From Bacteroidales bacterium (GTDB lineage: Bacteria > Bacteroidota > Bacteroidia > Bacteroidales > JAADGE01): a DNA stretch of 6,297 nt. Position 1 is the stretch's first letter; the number at the start of each line of letters is the position of its first letter. The position numbers and the translations under genes were made by a program. Below are positions 1-5,035 of this stretch, one piece after another. A model generated the notes under the pieces. It saw nothing but the letters and a program-made list of their open reading frames with translations. It searched no databases and was not told the DNA's origin. Where the stretch lies: NCBI GenBank assembly GCA_029934265.1, contig JAOZMN010000177.1:1-6297 (forward strand). The letters run 5' to 3'.

Positions 1-1
1 A

Positions 2-781
2 ATAAGTTTAATGACCGACAGAAAAACCGATGATTTTTTCATCGGCAGAATTAAAGGACAGTTTTATAATACCTGTCCGGAAGTTGCGGTTGTGGACTTG
101 GCTCACGGTTTTTCGTTTACCGATTTGTTTGAACCTACTTTTGTACTTCGCAACAGTTATAAATATTTTCCGAAAGGTACTATTCATATTATAGGAATAA
201 ACAGCGAGCATACCGTAAATCAAAAACATCTAATCTATATTTCCGGCGGACATTATTTTATTTGTGCCGATAACGGTATTGTACCACTTGCCATGGATGA
301 AAAAATAGATAAGGTTTTCAGTCCGGAAGAACTTTATAAATATGTTGATTTTTCTCCGGCGTGGGTAGGATTTTCGCATATTGCTTCCAAAATTATCAAG
401 AAAAGCGAATTTGTAAATATTTGTAAAGAAGTTTCGGATTATAAGAAATTTATAGATTTTGTACCAAGATATAATGAGTCGTTTATTATCGGAAGAGTAA
501 TATACATAGATACTTACGGAAATGTTATATTGGACATAAGTAAAGAATTATTCGATAGAGTAGGAAAAGGCAGAAAATTCAAACTTCGTGTTCCCGGTGT
601 CGGACGTGATATTACTAAAATCAATATCGGTTATGCGTATGCGGAAACTCCGGACAGAGAACTAATTGCAAGATTTAATTCTTTTTCTTTACTTGAAATT
701 GCTATTGTAGGACAAGGTATTTCCGAACTTTACAGTATAAGAAAAAATGTACCTGTTAAAATTACTTTTTATGATAATTAG
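2..781 (+). CDS. SAM hydroxide adenosyltransferase-like protein (DUF62 / SAM-dependent halogenase superfamily), 5' end outside window
   Basis: The family cleaves S-adenosylmethionine to adenosine and methionine using water, or a halide in the halogenases. The frame is open to the window edge: before the ATG at 11 it reads Ile-Ser-Leu, and ISLMTD matches the family's N-terminal strand (consensus-like ITLTTD), so the true start lies a few codons upstream and position 11 is an internal Met. Counting that Met as 1, the adenosyl-binding N-terminal domain covers about 1-130 (FIGRIKG 10-16, ADNG 86-89). The C-terminal beta-barrel domain covers about 155-256 (GRVIYIDTYGNVI 161-173, ARFNSFSLLEIA 220-231). 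The family's usual D-P-G-V-G segment is here INSEHTVNQ (63-71), and I cannot place the Asp-Arg-His catalytic triad of characterised members. I recall similar divergence in other Bacteroidota homologues, so this may be a subfamily trait; activity is unproven. The stop overlaps the next gene by 11 bp. Confidence 0.85.
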   Translation: MSLMTDRKTDDFFIGRIKGQFYNTCPEVAVVDLAHGFSFTDLFEPTFVLRNSYKYFPKGTIHIIGINSEHTVNQKHLIYISGGHYFICADNGIVPLAMDEKIDKVFSPEELYKYVDFSPAWVGFSHIASKIIKKSEFVNICKEVSDYKKFIDFVPRYNESFIIGRVIYIDTYGNVILDISKELFDRVGKGRKFKLRVPGVGRDITKINIGYAYAETPDRELIARFNSFSLLEIAIVGQGISELYSIRKNVPVKITFYDN

Positions 782-1055
782 AATTGTTAAATTGACTTTT
801 AAAAGAGAATTTACTGAAGATTTTAAAAAATTTTCTCTTAATATAAAAGATGATATACTTAAACATGAAGGTTGTTTACATCTTGAAATTCTTAGAGACA
901 CAAATAATCCAAATATATTCTTCACTTACAGTCATTGGGAAAGCGAAGTTTTTTTAGATAAATACAGAAAAACAGATTTTTTTGTAAATGTATGGTCTTC
1001 CGCCAAAAAATGGTTTGCCGATAAACCGCAAGCATGGTCAGTGGAGAAACAATGA
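771..1055 (+). CDS. Antibiotic biosynthesis monooxygenase (ABM) domain protein, 94 aa
   Basis: A single small ABM domain with a ferredoxin-like dimeric alpha+beta barrel fold. Visible landmarks are the first strand IIRIVKLTF (2-10), the second strand GCLHLEILRD (34-43), the third strand NIFFTYSHWES (48-58), and the terminal FADKPQAWSVEK (82-93), which is typical of a small Bacteroidota ABM subgroup. Family members include cofactor-free monooxygenases and haem-degrading enzymes, but this subgroup has no assigned substrate that I know of and the name should not be read as a function. I chose ATG 771 because MIIRIVKLTF begins exactly at the fold's first strand. An in-frame ATG at 747 would add eight residues that are out-of-frame sequence of the upstream gene. 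The start overlaps the upstream stop by 11 bp, suggesting translational coupling. The TGA stop lies inside the heptamer repeat that begins at 1048. Confidence 0.8.
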   Translation: MIIRIVKLTFKREFTEDFKKFSLNIKDDILKHEGCLHLEILRDTNNPNIFFTYSHWESEVFLDKYRKTDFFVNVWSSAKKWFADKPQAWSVEKQ

Positions 1056-1134
1056 ACAATTTACAAATAACAATGAACAAATAACAAAGTAAAGCATTTA
1101 TTGTTATTTGTTCATTGTAAATTGTTATTTGTTT
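1048..1134. repeat. Two opposed ACAANNN heptamer arrays between convergent genes, forming a hairpin
   Basis: On the + strand after the ABM gene the sequence reads as heptamers ACAATGA, ACAATTT, ACAAATA, ACAATGA, ACAAATA, ACAAAGT (from 1049). On the - strand after the ALDH stop it reads ACAAATA, ACAATTT, ACAATGA, ACAAATA, ACAATAA. The two arrays therefore face each other. Positions 1070-1087 and 1101-1118 form a perfect 18-bp inverted repeat (ACAATGAACAAATAACAA) around a 13-nt loop. A hairpin between convergent genes could act as a bidirectional terminator, but the stem is AT-rich and no clear T-tract follows either arm, so that is inference. The arrays overlap the stop codons of both flanking genes (ABM TGA 1053-1055, ALDH TAA 1133-1135). 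Confidence 0.85.
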
Positions 1135-2668
1135 AGAAACCGAATTTAATTCCTTGTGCAAGAGGAAGTTCGGTACCGTAGTTTATAGTATTTGTTTGTC
1201 TTCTCATATATTGTTTCCAAGAATCCGAGCCGGATTCTCTTCCTCCTCCGGTATCTTTTTCACCACCGAATGCTCCGCCGATTTCAGCTCCGGAAGTTCC
1301 GATATTTACATTTGCGATACCGCAATCAGAACCTTTTTCGGAAAGGAATTTTTCAGCTTCTCGCATACTTTCAGTGAAAATTGCAGATGAAAGTCCTTGT
1401 GGTACTCCGTTATGAATTTCCATTGCTTCGTCGAAAGTACTGTATTTAAGAAGATATAAAATTGGTGCAAATGTTTCTTCCTGAACGATTTCAAATTCAT
1501 TTTTCGCCTCTGCAATAGTCGGTTCTACAAAGTTACCCGACGCATATTTTTCTCCTGTTAAAGCATTTCCTCCAAAAAGAATTTTTCCGCCCTCTTCTTG
1601 AAGTTTATTAATTGCATATTTATATGCTTCGACCGAACTGTTATCAATAAGCGGTCCTACCAAAGTGTTTTCGTCCAACGGGCAACCGATTTTTTCGGAA
1701 ACACTGCTGTATGCCATTTTTAATTTATCGAGAACTTCATCATAAACTTTTTCGTGAATAATAACACGACGAGTAGAAGTACATCTTTGTCCTGCTGTAC
1801 CTACTGCTCCGAAAACTACGGCTTTAATTGCCATTTCCAAGTTTGCAGTATCCGAAATAATAATTGCGTTGTTTCCGCCAAGTTCCAAAATCGCACGTCC
1901 GAGTCGTTTACCGATAATTCCGCCAAGTCGTTTACCTACGGCAGTTGAGCCGGTTATCGAAAATAAAGGTATTCTTTTGTCTGCCGCAAAATTATCTCCT
2001 AATACAGAAGATTTTGCTATCATCAAATTAAATACTCCTTCCGGAACATTATTTTTCTTCAAAACATCAGCTATAATATTGTGTGTTGCGATTGCTGTAA
2101 GTGGAGTTTTTGAACTCGGTTTCCAGATAACTACATCACCGGCAATAGCGGCAAGCATTGTGTTCCAAGCCCATACGGCTACCGGAAAGTTAAAAGCAGA
2201 TACTACGCCGACTATTCCCAAAGGGTGATATTGGTCGTACATTCGGTGGTCTTTTCTTTCGGATTTCATTGTATAGCCGTATAATTGGCGTGACTGTCCG
2301 ACTGCAAAATCGCAAATATCAATCATTTCTTGTACTTCGCCAAGTCCTTCTTGATAAATTTTGCCCATTTCCATGCTTACCAAATAAGCTAAATCTTCTT
2401 TCGATGCTCGTAAAGCCTCTCCGATTTGTCGTACAACTTCGCCTCTGAGCGGTGCAGGTACTCCTCGCCATTCTTTAAAAGCCGTTTGTGCTTTTGCGAT
2501 AACCATTTCATAATCATCGTTTGTGGCATTTTTGACTTTGCCGATAAGCTCACCTGTTCCGGGTGCGTAAGATTCGGTTATTACTCCGGCGGTATCGATT
2601 TTTTCTGCACCGGTGTAAACTCCGCAGTTTAAATCTTCAATTTGTAATCTTTTTAAAATTTCGTTCAT
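1133..2668 (-). CDS. ALDH7-family NAD(P)-dependent aldehyde dehydrogenase (alpha-aminoadipic semialdehyde dehydrogenase type), 511 aa
   Basis: Oxidises an aldehyde to the carboxylic acid through a cysteine thiohemiacetal; ALDH7 (antiquitin) members act on alpha-aminoadipic semialdehyde in lysine breakdown, though bacterial members may use other aldehydes. Full family length. Catalytic residues are all present: Asn160 (SAFNFP), Lys183 (WKPS), the Rossmann motif GSTAVG 240-245, general base Glu262 (LELGGNNA), nucleophile Cys296 (GQRCTS) and Glu398 (EETFAP). The C-terminal stretch NIGTSGAEIGGAFGGEK (455-471), followed by GGGRESGSDSWKQYMRR (474-490), is the ALDH7 hallmark and separates it from other ALDHs. 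The start is ATG 2668; no Shine-Dalgarno is visible, as is usual for Bacteroidota. A small internal echo, GKRLGG-II-GKRLGR (245-258), comes from an 11-bp sequence repeated 24 bp apart (1902-1912, 1926-1936). It lies 495 bp downstream of the SDR gene, across two miniature elements, so it probably has its own promoter. Confidence 0.93.
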   Translation of the reverse strand: MNEILKRLQIEDLNCGVYTGAEKIDTAGVITESYAPGTGELIGKVKNATNDDYEMVIAKAQTAFKEWRGVPAPLRGEVVRQIGEALRASKEDLAYLVSMEMGKIYQEGLGEVQEMIDICDFAVGQSRQLYGYTMKSERKDHRMYDQYHPLGIVGVVSAFNFPVAVWAWNTMLAAIAGDVVIWKPSSKTPLTAIATHNIIADVLKKNNVPEGVFNLMIAKSSVLGDNFAADKRIPLFSITGSTAVGKRLGGIIGKRLGRAILELGGNNAIIISDTANLEMAIKAVVFGAVGTAGQRCTSTRRVIIHEKVYDEVLDKLKMAYSSVSEKIGCPLDENTLVGPLIDNSSVEAYKYAINKLQEEGGKILFGGNALTGEKYASGNFVEPTIAEAKNEFEIVQEETFAPILYLLKYSTFDEAMEIHNGVPQGLSSAIFTESMREAEKFLSEKGSDCGIANVNIGTSGAEIGGAFGGEKDTGGGRESGSDSWKQYMRRQTNTINYGTELPLAQGIKFGF

Positions 2669-2723
2669 TTTTTTAAGTTTATTTATATTTAAAATGAAAT
2701 TCGGTTCCTAATTTTTAAAGATG

Positions 2724-2750
2724 CAAAATTAAAAATTAATTATTGTCAAA
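2724..2750 (-). promoter_or_regulatory. Possible Bacteroidota-type promoter for the ALDH gene
   Basis: On the - strand TAATTTTG (2731-2724) is an exact match to the Bacteroidota -7 consensus TAnnTTTG, about 55 bp before the ALDH start. A TTTG lies upstream at 2750-2747. The 15-bp spacing is shorter than the usual roughly 20 bp between -33 and -7 elements, and the TTTG is itself part of a second -7-like match (TATATTTG, 2754-2747). In such AT-rich DNA these matches can arise by chance. Confidence 0.3.
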
Positions 2751-2789
2751 TATAATTTTTGATATATTATTTTTATTAAATTCATTTAT

Positions 2790-2920
2790 GAGTTCAGTCT
2801 AAAAAGTAGATTTTCTCGAAATCAGACCCTTAGGGTTTTAAGTAACAAGCTGTAAATTAAACATTTAGACTTGTTAAATTTTGTTAAATCAAACCCTAAG
2901 GGTCTTTTTATATCGAACTC
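2790..2920. mobile_element. Miniature inverted-repeat element, copy 1 (131 bp)
   Basis: Ends are GAGTTC (2790-2795) and GAACTC (2915-2920). The outer 17-bp arms pair at 14 of 17 positions (2790-2806 with 2904-2920). Inside is a perfect 15-bp inverted repeat, AGACCCTTAGGGTTT (2824-2838) with AAACCCTAAGGGTCT (2891-2905). The 6-bp direct repeat ATTTAT flanks the element at 2784-2789 and 2921-2926, as expected of a target-site duplication; it is 7 bp if the terminal C, which also precedes the left copy, is included. The 52-bp centre carries a 7-bp inverted repeat (TAACAAG 2843-2849, CTTGTTA 2870-2876) and a 10-bp tandem duplication (2871-2890). There is no room for a transposase, so if mobile it is non-autonomous. 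I do not recognise the parent family. Confidence 0.7.
2871..2890. repeat. 10-bp tandem duplication inside element copy 1
   Basis: TTGTTAAATT (2871-2880) is followed directly by TTGTTAAATC (2881-2890). Copy 2 has a single unit at the matching place (about 3029-3038), and this accounts exactly for the 131 versus 121 bp lengths. Confidence 0.75.
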
Positions 2921-2947
2921 ATTTATAATTTTTTTTTTTCCTTAATT

Positions 2948-3068
2948 GAGACCGGTATAAAAAAGGAAACTTCCGGCAATTAGACCCTTAGGGTTTGAAG
3001 TAAATAACTGTAAATAAGATATTTAAATTTGTTAAATTAAACCCTAAGGGTCTTTTTATACTGAACTC
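2948..3068. mobile_element. Miniature inverted-repeat element, copy 2 (121 bp), same orientation as copy 1
   Basis: Ends are GAG (2948-2950) and GAACTC (3063-3068). The outer 17-bp arms pair at 13 of 17 positions (2948-2964 with 3052-3068). The inner 15-bp inverted repeat is identical to that of copy 1: AGACCCTTAGGGTTT (2982-2996) and AAACCCTAAGGGTCT (3039-3053). It is flanked by the direct repeat TTAATT (2942-2947 and 3069-3074), or CTTAATTG if the neighbouring C and G are counted; this differs from copy 1's ATTTAT. Compared with copy 1, the stretch right of the inner repeat is well conserved (13 of the last 15 bases), while the 31 bp between the left GAG and the inner repeat have drifted (17 of 31 identical), so the two copies are not a recent local duplication. 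A short hairpin GGAA/TTCC lies in the left arm (2965-2974). Confidence 0.7.
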
Positions 3069-3107
3069 TTAATTGTTTCATCTATTCTAATATAAATCAT
3101 TGTTTTT

Positions 3108-3157
3108 ATTTTTTCGGCAATTTTTTTGTGTACTTTAATTTTTTCGGCAATTTTTTT
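3108..3157. repeat. 20-bp direct repeat at 30-bp period after the SDR gene
   Basis: The same 20 bases, with core TTTTTTCGGCAATTTTTTT, occur at 3108-3127 and 3138-3157. On the - strand this lies just downstream of the SDR stop codon and in its frame: beyond the TAA the codons read KKIAEKIK twice, 10 codons apart. It may be a simple local duplication, or a remnant of a once longer C-terminus. Confidence 0.8.
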
Positions 3158-3163
3158 ATAAAT

Positions 3164-4015
3164 TTATTTTTTCCCTCTTGCAATTTTTGCTAAACTTTCC
3201 CATTCTTCCGAATTGATACTATCCAAAATATTAAATTCGCCGGAATTACTTACCGATTCGCCGCCGTCTATTTTTATGACTTCACCGGTTATATATTCTG
3301 AATAATCGGAAATTAAATAACTTGCTAAATCAGCAAGTTCTGAATGCTTTCCGACTCTTCCGAGCGGTATATTTTTCAAGAATTGTTTTTCTAATTCGGG
3401 AGACGGCAACAAACGTTCCCATGCACCTTTTGTGGGTATCGGACCGGGAGCGATTGCATTTAAGCGGATATTGTATTTTCCCCATTCGCCGGCAAGCGAA
3501 CGAGTGAGATTTAAAACTCCTGCTTTACTTATCGAAGAGGGTACAACATATCCGGAACCTGTTTCAGCATAAGTAGTTACGATACTTAACACGTTTCCCG
3601 GAAGTTTATTTTTTATCCAATATTTTCCAAGCATCAAGGTAAAATTATAAGTTCCTTTAAGTACAATGTCCACGATAATATCGAATGCTTTATAGCTGAG
3701 TTTTTCGGTCGGACTGATAAAATTACCTGCGGCATTATTTATAAGAGCATCAACTTTTCCGAATTTTTCTATCGCTTTTTCTAAAACTTTTTCATTTTCA
3801 AAAGCCTTTCTCACATCAGTTTGAACAGCAAGCACCGTATTTGATGTTTTTTCGGATATTTCTTTCGCAGTTTTTCCCAAAATATCAAATTTCCGACTTG
3901 TAATAATCACGTTTGCCCCAAGTTCCGACAATTTTAATGCCATCGAACGTCCAAGCCCTGTACCGCCTCCTGTAATAATAATTGTTTTTCCTTTTAAACT
4001 ATTTTCTTTTAACAT
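3164..4015 (-). CDS. 2,4-dienoyl-CoA reductase-type short-chain dehydrogenase, 283 aa
   Basis: Predicted to reduce 2,4-dienoyl-CoA with NADPH during breakdown of polyunsaturated fatty acids. The sequence follows mitochondrial DECR1 closely: GGGTGLG (16-22) binds the cofactor, SRK (40-42) fits NADP preference, then D67, and NNAAGNFISPTE (93-104). The DECR1 catalytic set maps exactly: Asn98, Tyr149 (YAETGSG), Ser160 and Lys164 (SKAGV), with the same 15-residue Tyr-Lys spacing instead of the classical YxxxK. PGPIPTKGA (190-198), GEVIKIDGGE (244-253) and SGEFN (258-262) also fit. I start at ATG 4015 because the family's first strand follows directly. A GTG at 4036 would add seven residues encoded only by the heptamer array. 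Members with other acyl-CoA or enoyl substrates cannot be excluded. No promoter motif is visible upstream, where the array sits; cotranscription with the SUMF1-like gene is possible. Confidence 0.9.
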   Translation of the reverse strand: MLKENSLKGKTIIITGGGTGLGRSMALKLSELGANVIITSRKFDILGKTAKEISEKTSNTVLAVQTDVRKAFENEKVLEKAIEKFGKVDALINNAAGNFISPTEKLSYKAFDIIVDIVLKGTYNFTLMLGKYWIKNKLPGNVLSIVTTYAETGSGYVVPSSISKAGVLNLTRSLAGEWGKYNIRLNAIAPGPIPTKGAWERLLPSPELEKQFLKNIPLGRVGKHSELADLASYLISDYSEYITGEVIKIDGGESVSNSGEFNILDSINSEEWESLAKIARGKK

Positions 4016-4020
4016 AAATA

Positions 4021-4174
4021 ACTGTTTACTGCTCACTGTTCACTGTTCACTGTTCACTGATAACTGTTTACTGCTCACTGTTCACTGTTCACTGATAACT
4101 GTTTACTGCTCACTGTTCACTGTTCACTGATAACTGTTTACTGCTCACTGCTCACTGTTCACTGTTCACTGCTC
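4021..4174. repeat. ACTGNNN heptamer tandem array, 22 units
   Basis: Twenty-two consecutive heptamers run without a single phase break: ACTGTTC nine times, ACTGCTC six, ACTGTTT four, ACTGATA three. They form a 35-bp higher-order unit (TTT, CTC, TTC, TTC, ATA endings) that is exact at 4063-4097 and 4098-4132; the first unit (4021-4062) has one extra TTC heptamer and the last (4133-4174) is a rearranged six-mer. On the - strand, the direction of both neighbours, the main unit reads ACAGTGA, one base from the ACAATGA of the array at 1048-1134. The array fills the gap between the SUMF1-like and SDR genes, encodes the last four residues (SSEQ) and the TGA stop of the former, and ends 5 bp before the ATG of the latter. 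Confidence 0.95.
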
Positions 4175-4914
4175 ATGCAAAGTCTGAAACCGTAATCATA
4201 AGTTTCGTTTGCCGGAATAAATGTAATTCTGTAAGTAACTCTCGAATGTTTTGCAAAATTATTCCACGAACCTCCTCGCAAGACTTTCTTTTCTCCTTTT
4301 TCCGGACCCTGCGGATTTTCTTTTGGAGAAATTGAATAATAATCACTTTTATAATTATCGTTGCACCATTCCCAAACGTTGCCGGTCATGTCATAAATAC
4401 CAAGTATATTCGGTTGCTTCTCTCCTACTTTCTGAGGTTTCCCTTCTGAATTGTTTCTGAACCAAGCAACATATCCGATATTTTTACTTCCGGAAAGTTT
4501 ATTATCTTCTTCATATTTGCCTCCTTTTGCGGCATATTCCCATTCGGCTTCGGTCGGCAATCTGAATTTTTTACCGGTTTTTTCGTTTAATTTCTTGATA
4601 AATTCTTGAATGTCATTCCACGATACGCTTTCAACAGGACATTGCTCACAATTTTTGAAATAAGACGGTTTATCCCCCATTACTTCGTACCATTGTTTTG
4701 CGGTAACTTCATATTTAGAGATATAAAAACTACTTAAAGTTACTACGTGAACAGGTTTCTCATCAGTATCACCGGAGGCACTTCCCATTTCAAAAGTCCC
4801 GCCCTTTACAAGCACCATATTATTAATTATTTCACTGTAAATATCTACACTGTCTTGTGCGAAAGTGAAATTTGTTAAAATTGAAATTAAAATTAAAAAA
4901 AATAATCGTTTCAT
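4159..4914 (-). CDS. Secreted SUMF1/FGE-fold (formylglycine-generating enzyme-like) protein, 251 aa
   Basis: Residues 1-20 are a signal peptide (MKR, a hydrophobic stretch, then a likely cut near FAQ-DS), so the protein is exported. There is no lipobox cysteine. The remainder is one FGE-sulfatase domain: MVLVKGGTFEMGS (33-45), KPVHVVTLSSFYISKYEVT (53-71), PVESVSWNDIQEF (93-105), RLPTEAEWEYAA (118-129), DMTGNVWEWCND (175-186), VLRGGSW (211-217) and YGFRLC (241-246). True FGE carries a copper-binding cysteine pair after the GGS motif; between GGSW and GFRLC there is no cysteine here, so it is unlikely to make formylglycine. Proteins of this fold also serve in ergothioneine-type chemistry, binding and gliding or surface functions, and its role is unknown. 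The natural domain end is at about 246; the last residues SSEQ and the stop come from the heptamer array. Confidence 0.88.
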   Translation of the reverse strand: MKRLFFLILISILTNFTFAQDSVDIYSEIINNMVLVKGGTFEMGSASGDTDEKPVHVVTLSSFYISKYEVTAKQWYEVMGDKPSYFKNCEQCPVESVSWNDIQEFIKKLNEKTGKKFRLPTEAEWEYAAKGGKYEEDNKLSGSKNIGYVAWFRNNSEGKPQKVGEKQPNILGIYDMTGNVWEWCNDNYKSDYYSISPKENPQGPEKGEKKVLRGGSWNNFAKHSRVTYRITFIPANETYDYGFRLCMSSEQ

Positions 4915-4979
4915 TGAGGTTAAATTTTGAAGTTTTGAAATTGTGAAAGAATTTTGTCTGATTATATACTGTTAAAATC

Positions 4980-4987
4980 CAAATTTA
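4980..4987 (-). promoter_or_regulatory. Possible -7 promoter element for the SUMF1-like gene
   Basis: TAAATTTG on the - strand (4987-4980) matches TAnnTTTG and lies 65 bp before the start codon, in the 121-bp gap after the Rel/SpoT gene. The nearest -33-like sequence is TTTC (5014-5011), which matches only three of four bases, so support is weak. Confidence 0.25.
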
Positions 4988-5035
4988 ATTTATTTATTTT
5001 TTAATTTATTGAAAATTAATGAAATAAATTTATGA

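Larger units (their letters stand above)
2669..3163. other. 495-bp gene-free region between the SDR 3' end and the ALDH 5' end
   Basis: I see no credible coding sequence here. From left to right it holds the presumed ALDH leader and promoter (2669-2760), AT-rich sequence, the first miniature element (2790-2920), a 27-bp spacer containing an 11-T run (2929-2939), the second miniature element (2948-3068), about 40 bp of plain AT-rich sequence, and a 20-bp direct repeat at 30-bp period (3108-3157) next to the SDR stop. If both elements and one copy of each flanking 6-bp repeat are removed, the gap shrinks to about 230 bp. Confidence 0.85.

Noticed and set aside
747..770. ATG at 747 as the ABM start
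   Set aside because: It adds eight residues before the conserved first strand that are only out-of-frame sequence of the upstream gene.
1902..1936. 11-bp repeat 24 bp apart in the ALDH gene as an insertion
   Set aside because: The protein keeps normal family length and motif spacing here, so it is repeated codon use for GKRLG rather than an inserted segment.
1154..2632. Open frames antisense to the ALDH gene
   Set aside because: They have low-complexity Ser/Cys/Phe-rich translations with no family features, as expected from the complement of a well-supported coding frame.
2839..2890. Integron attC-like site, because GTTAAAT fits GTTRRRY
   Set aside because: The match is short and expected by chance in AT-rich DNA. 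There is no matching complementary core site, no cassette structure and no integrase.
2824..2905. Telomere-like CCCTAA/TTAGGG motif
   Set aside because: It occurs once per arm as part of a palindrome, not as a tandem telomeric repeat.
2824..3053. Intrinsic terminators for the SDR gene
   Set aside because: The T-rich tail after the inner stem is on the + strand side, whereas the SDR is transcribed on the - strand, where no T-tract follows the stem. The paired flanking direct repeats fit an insertion better.
4013..4036. GTG at 4036 as the SDR start
   Set aside because: The extra seven residues (VSSKQLF) are pure translation of the heptamer array and its edge. The ATG at 4015 leads directly into the family's first strand.
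4021..4174. CRISPR array, suggested by the 35-bp periodicity
   Set aside because: There are no unique spacers; the whole stretch is built from four related heptamers. No cas gene is nearby.
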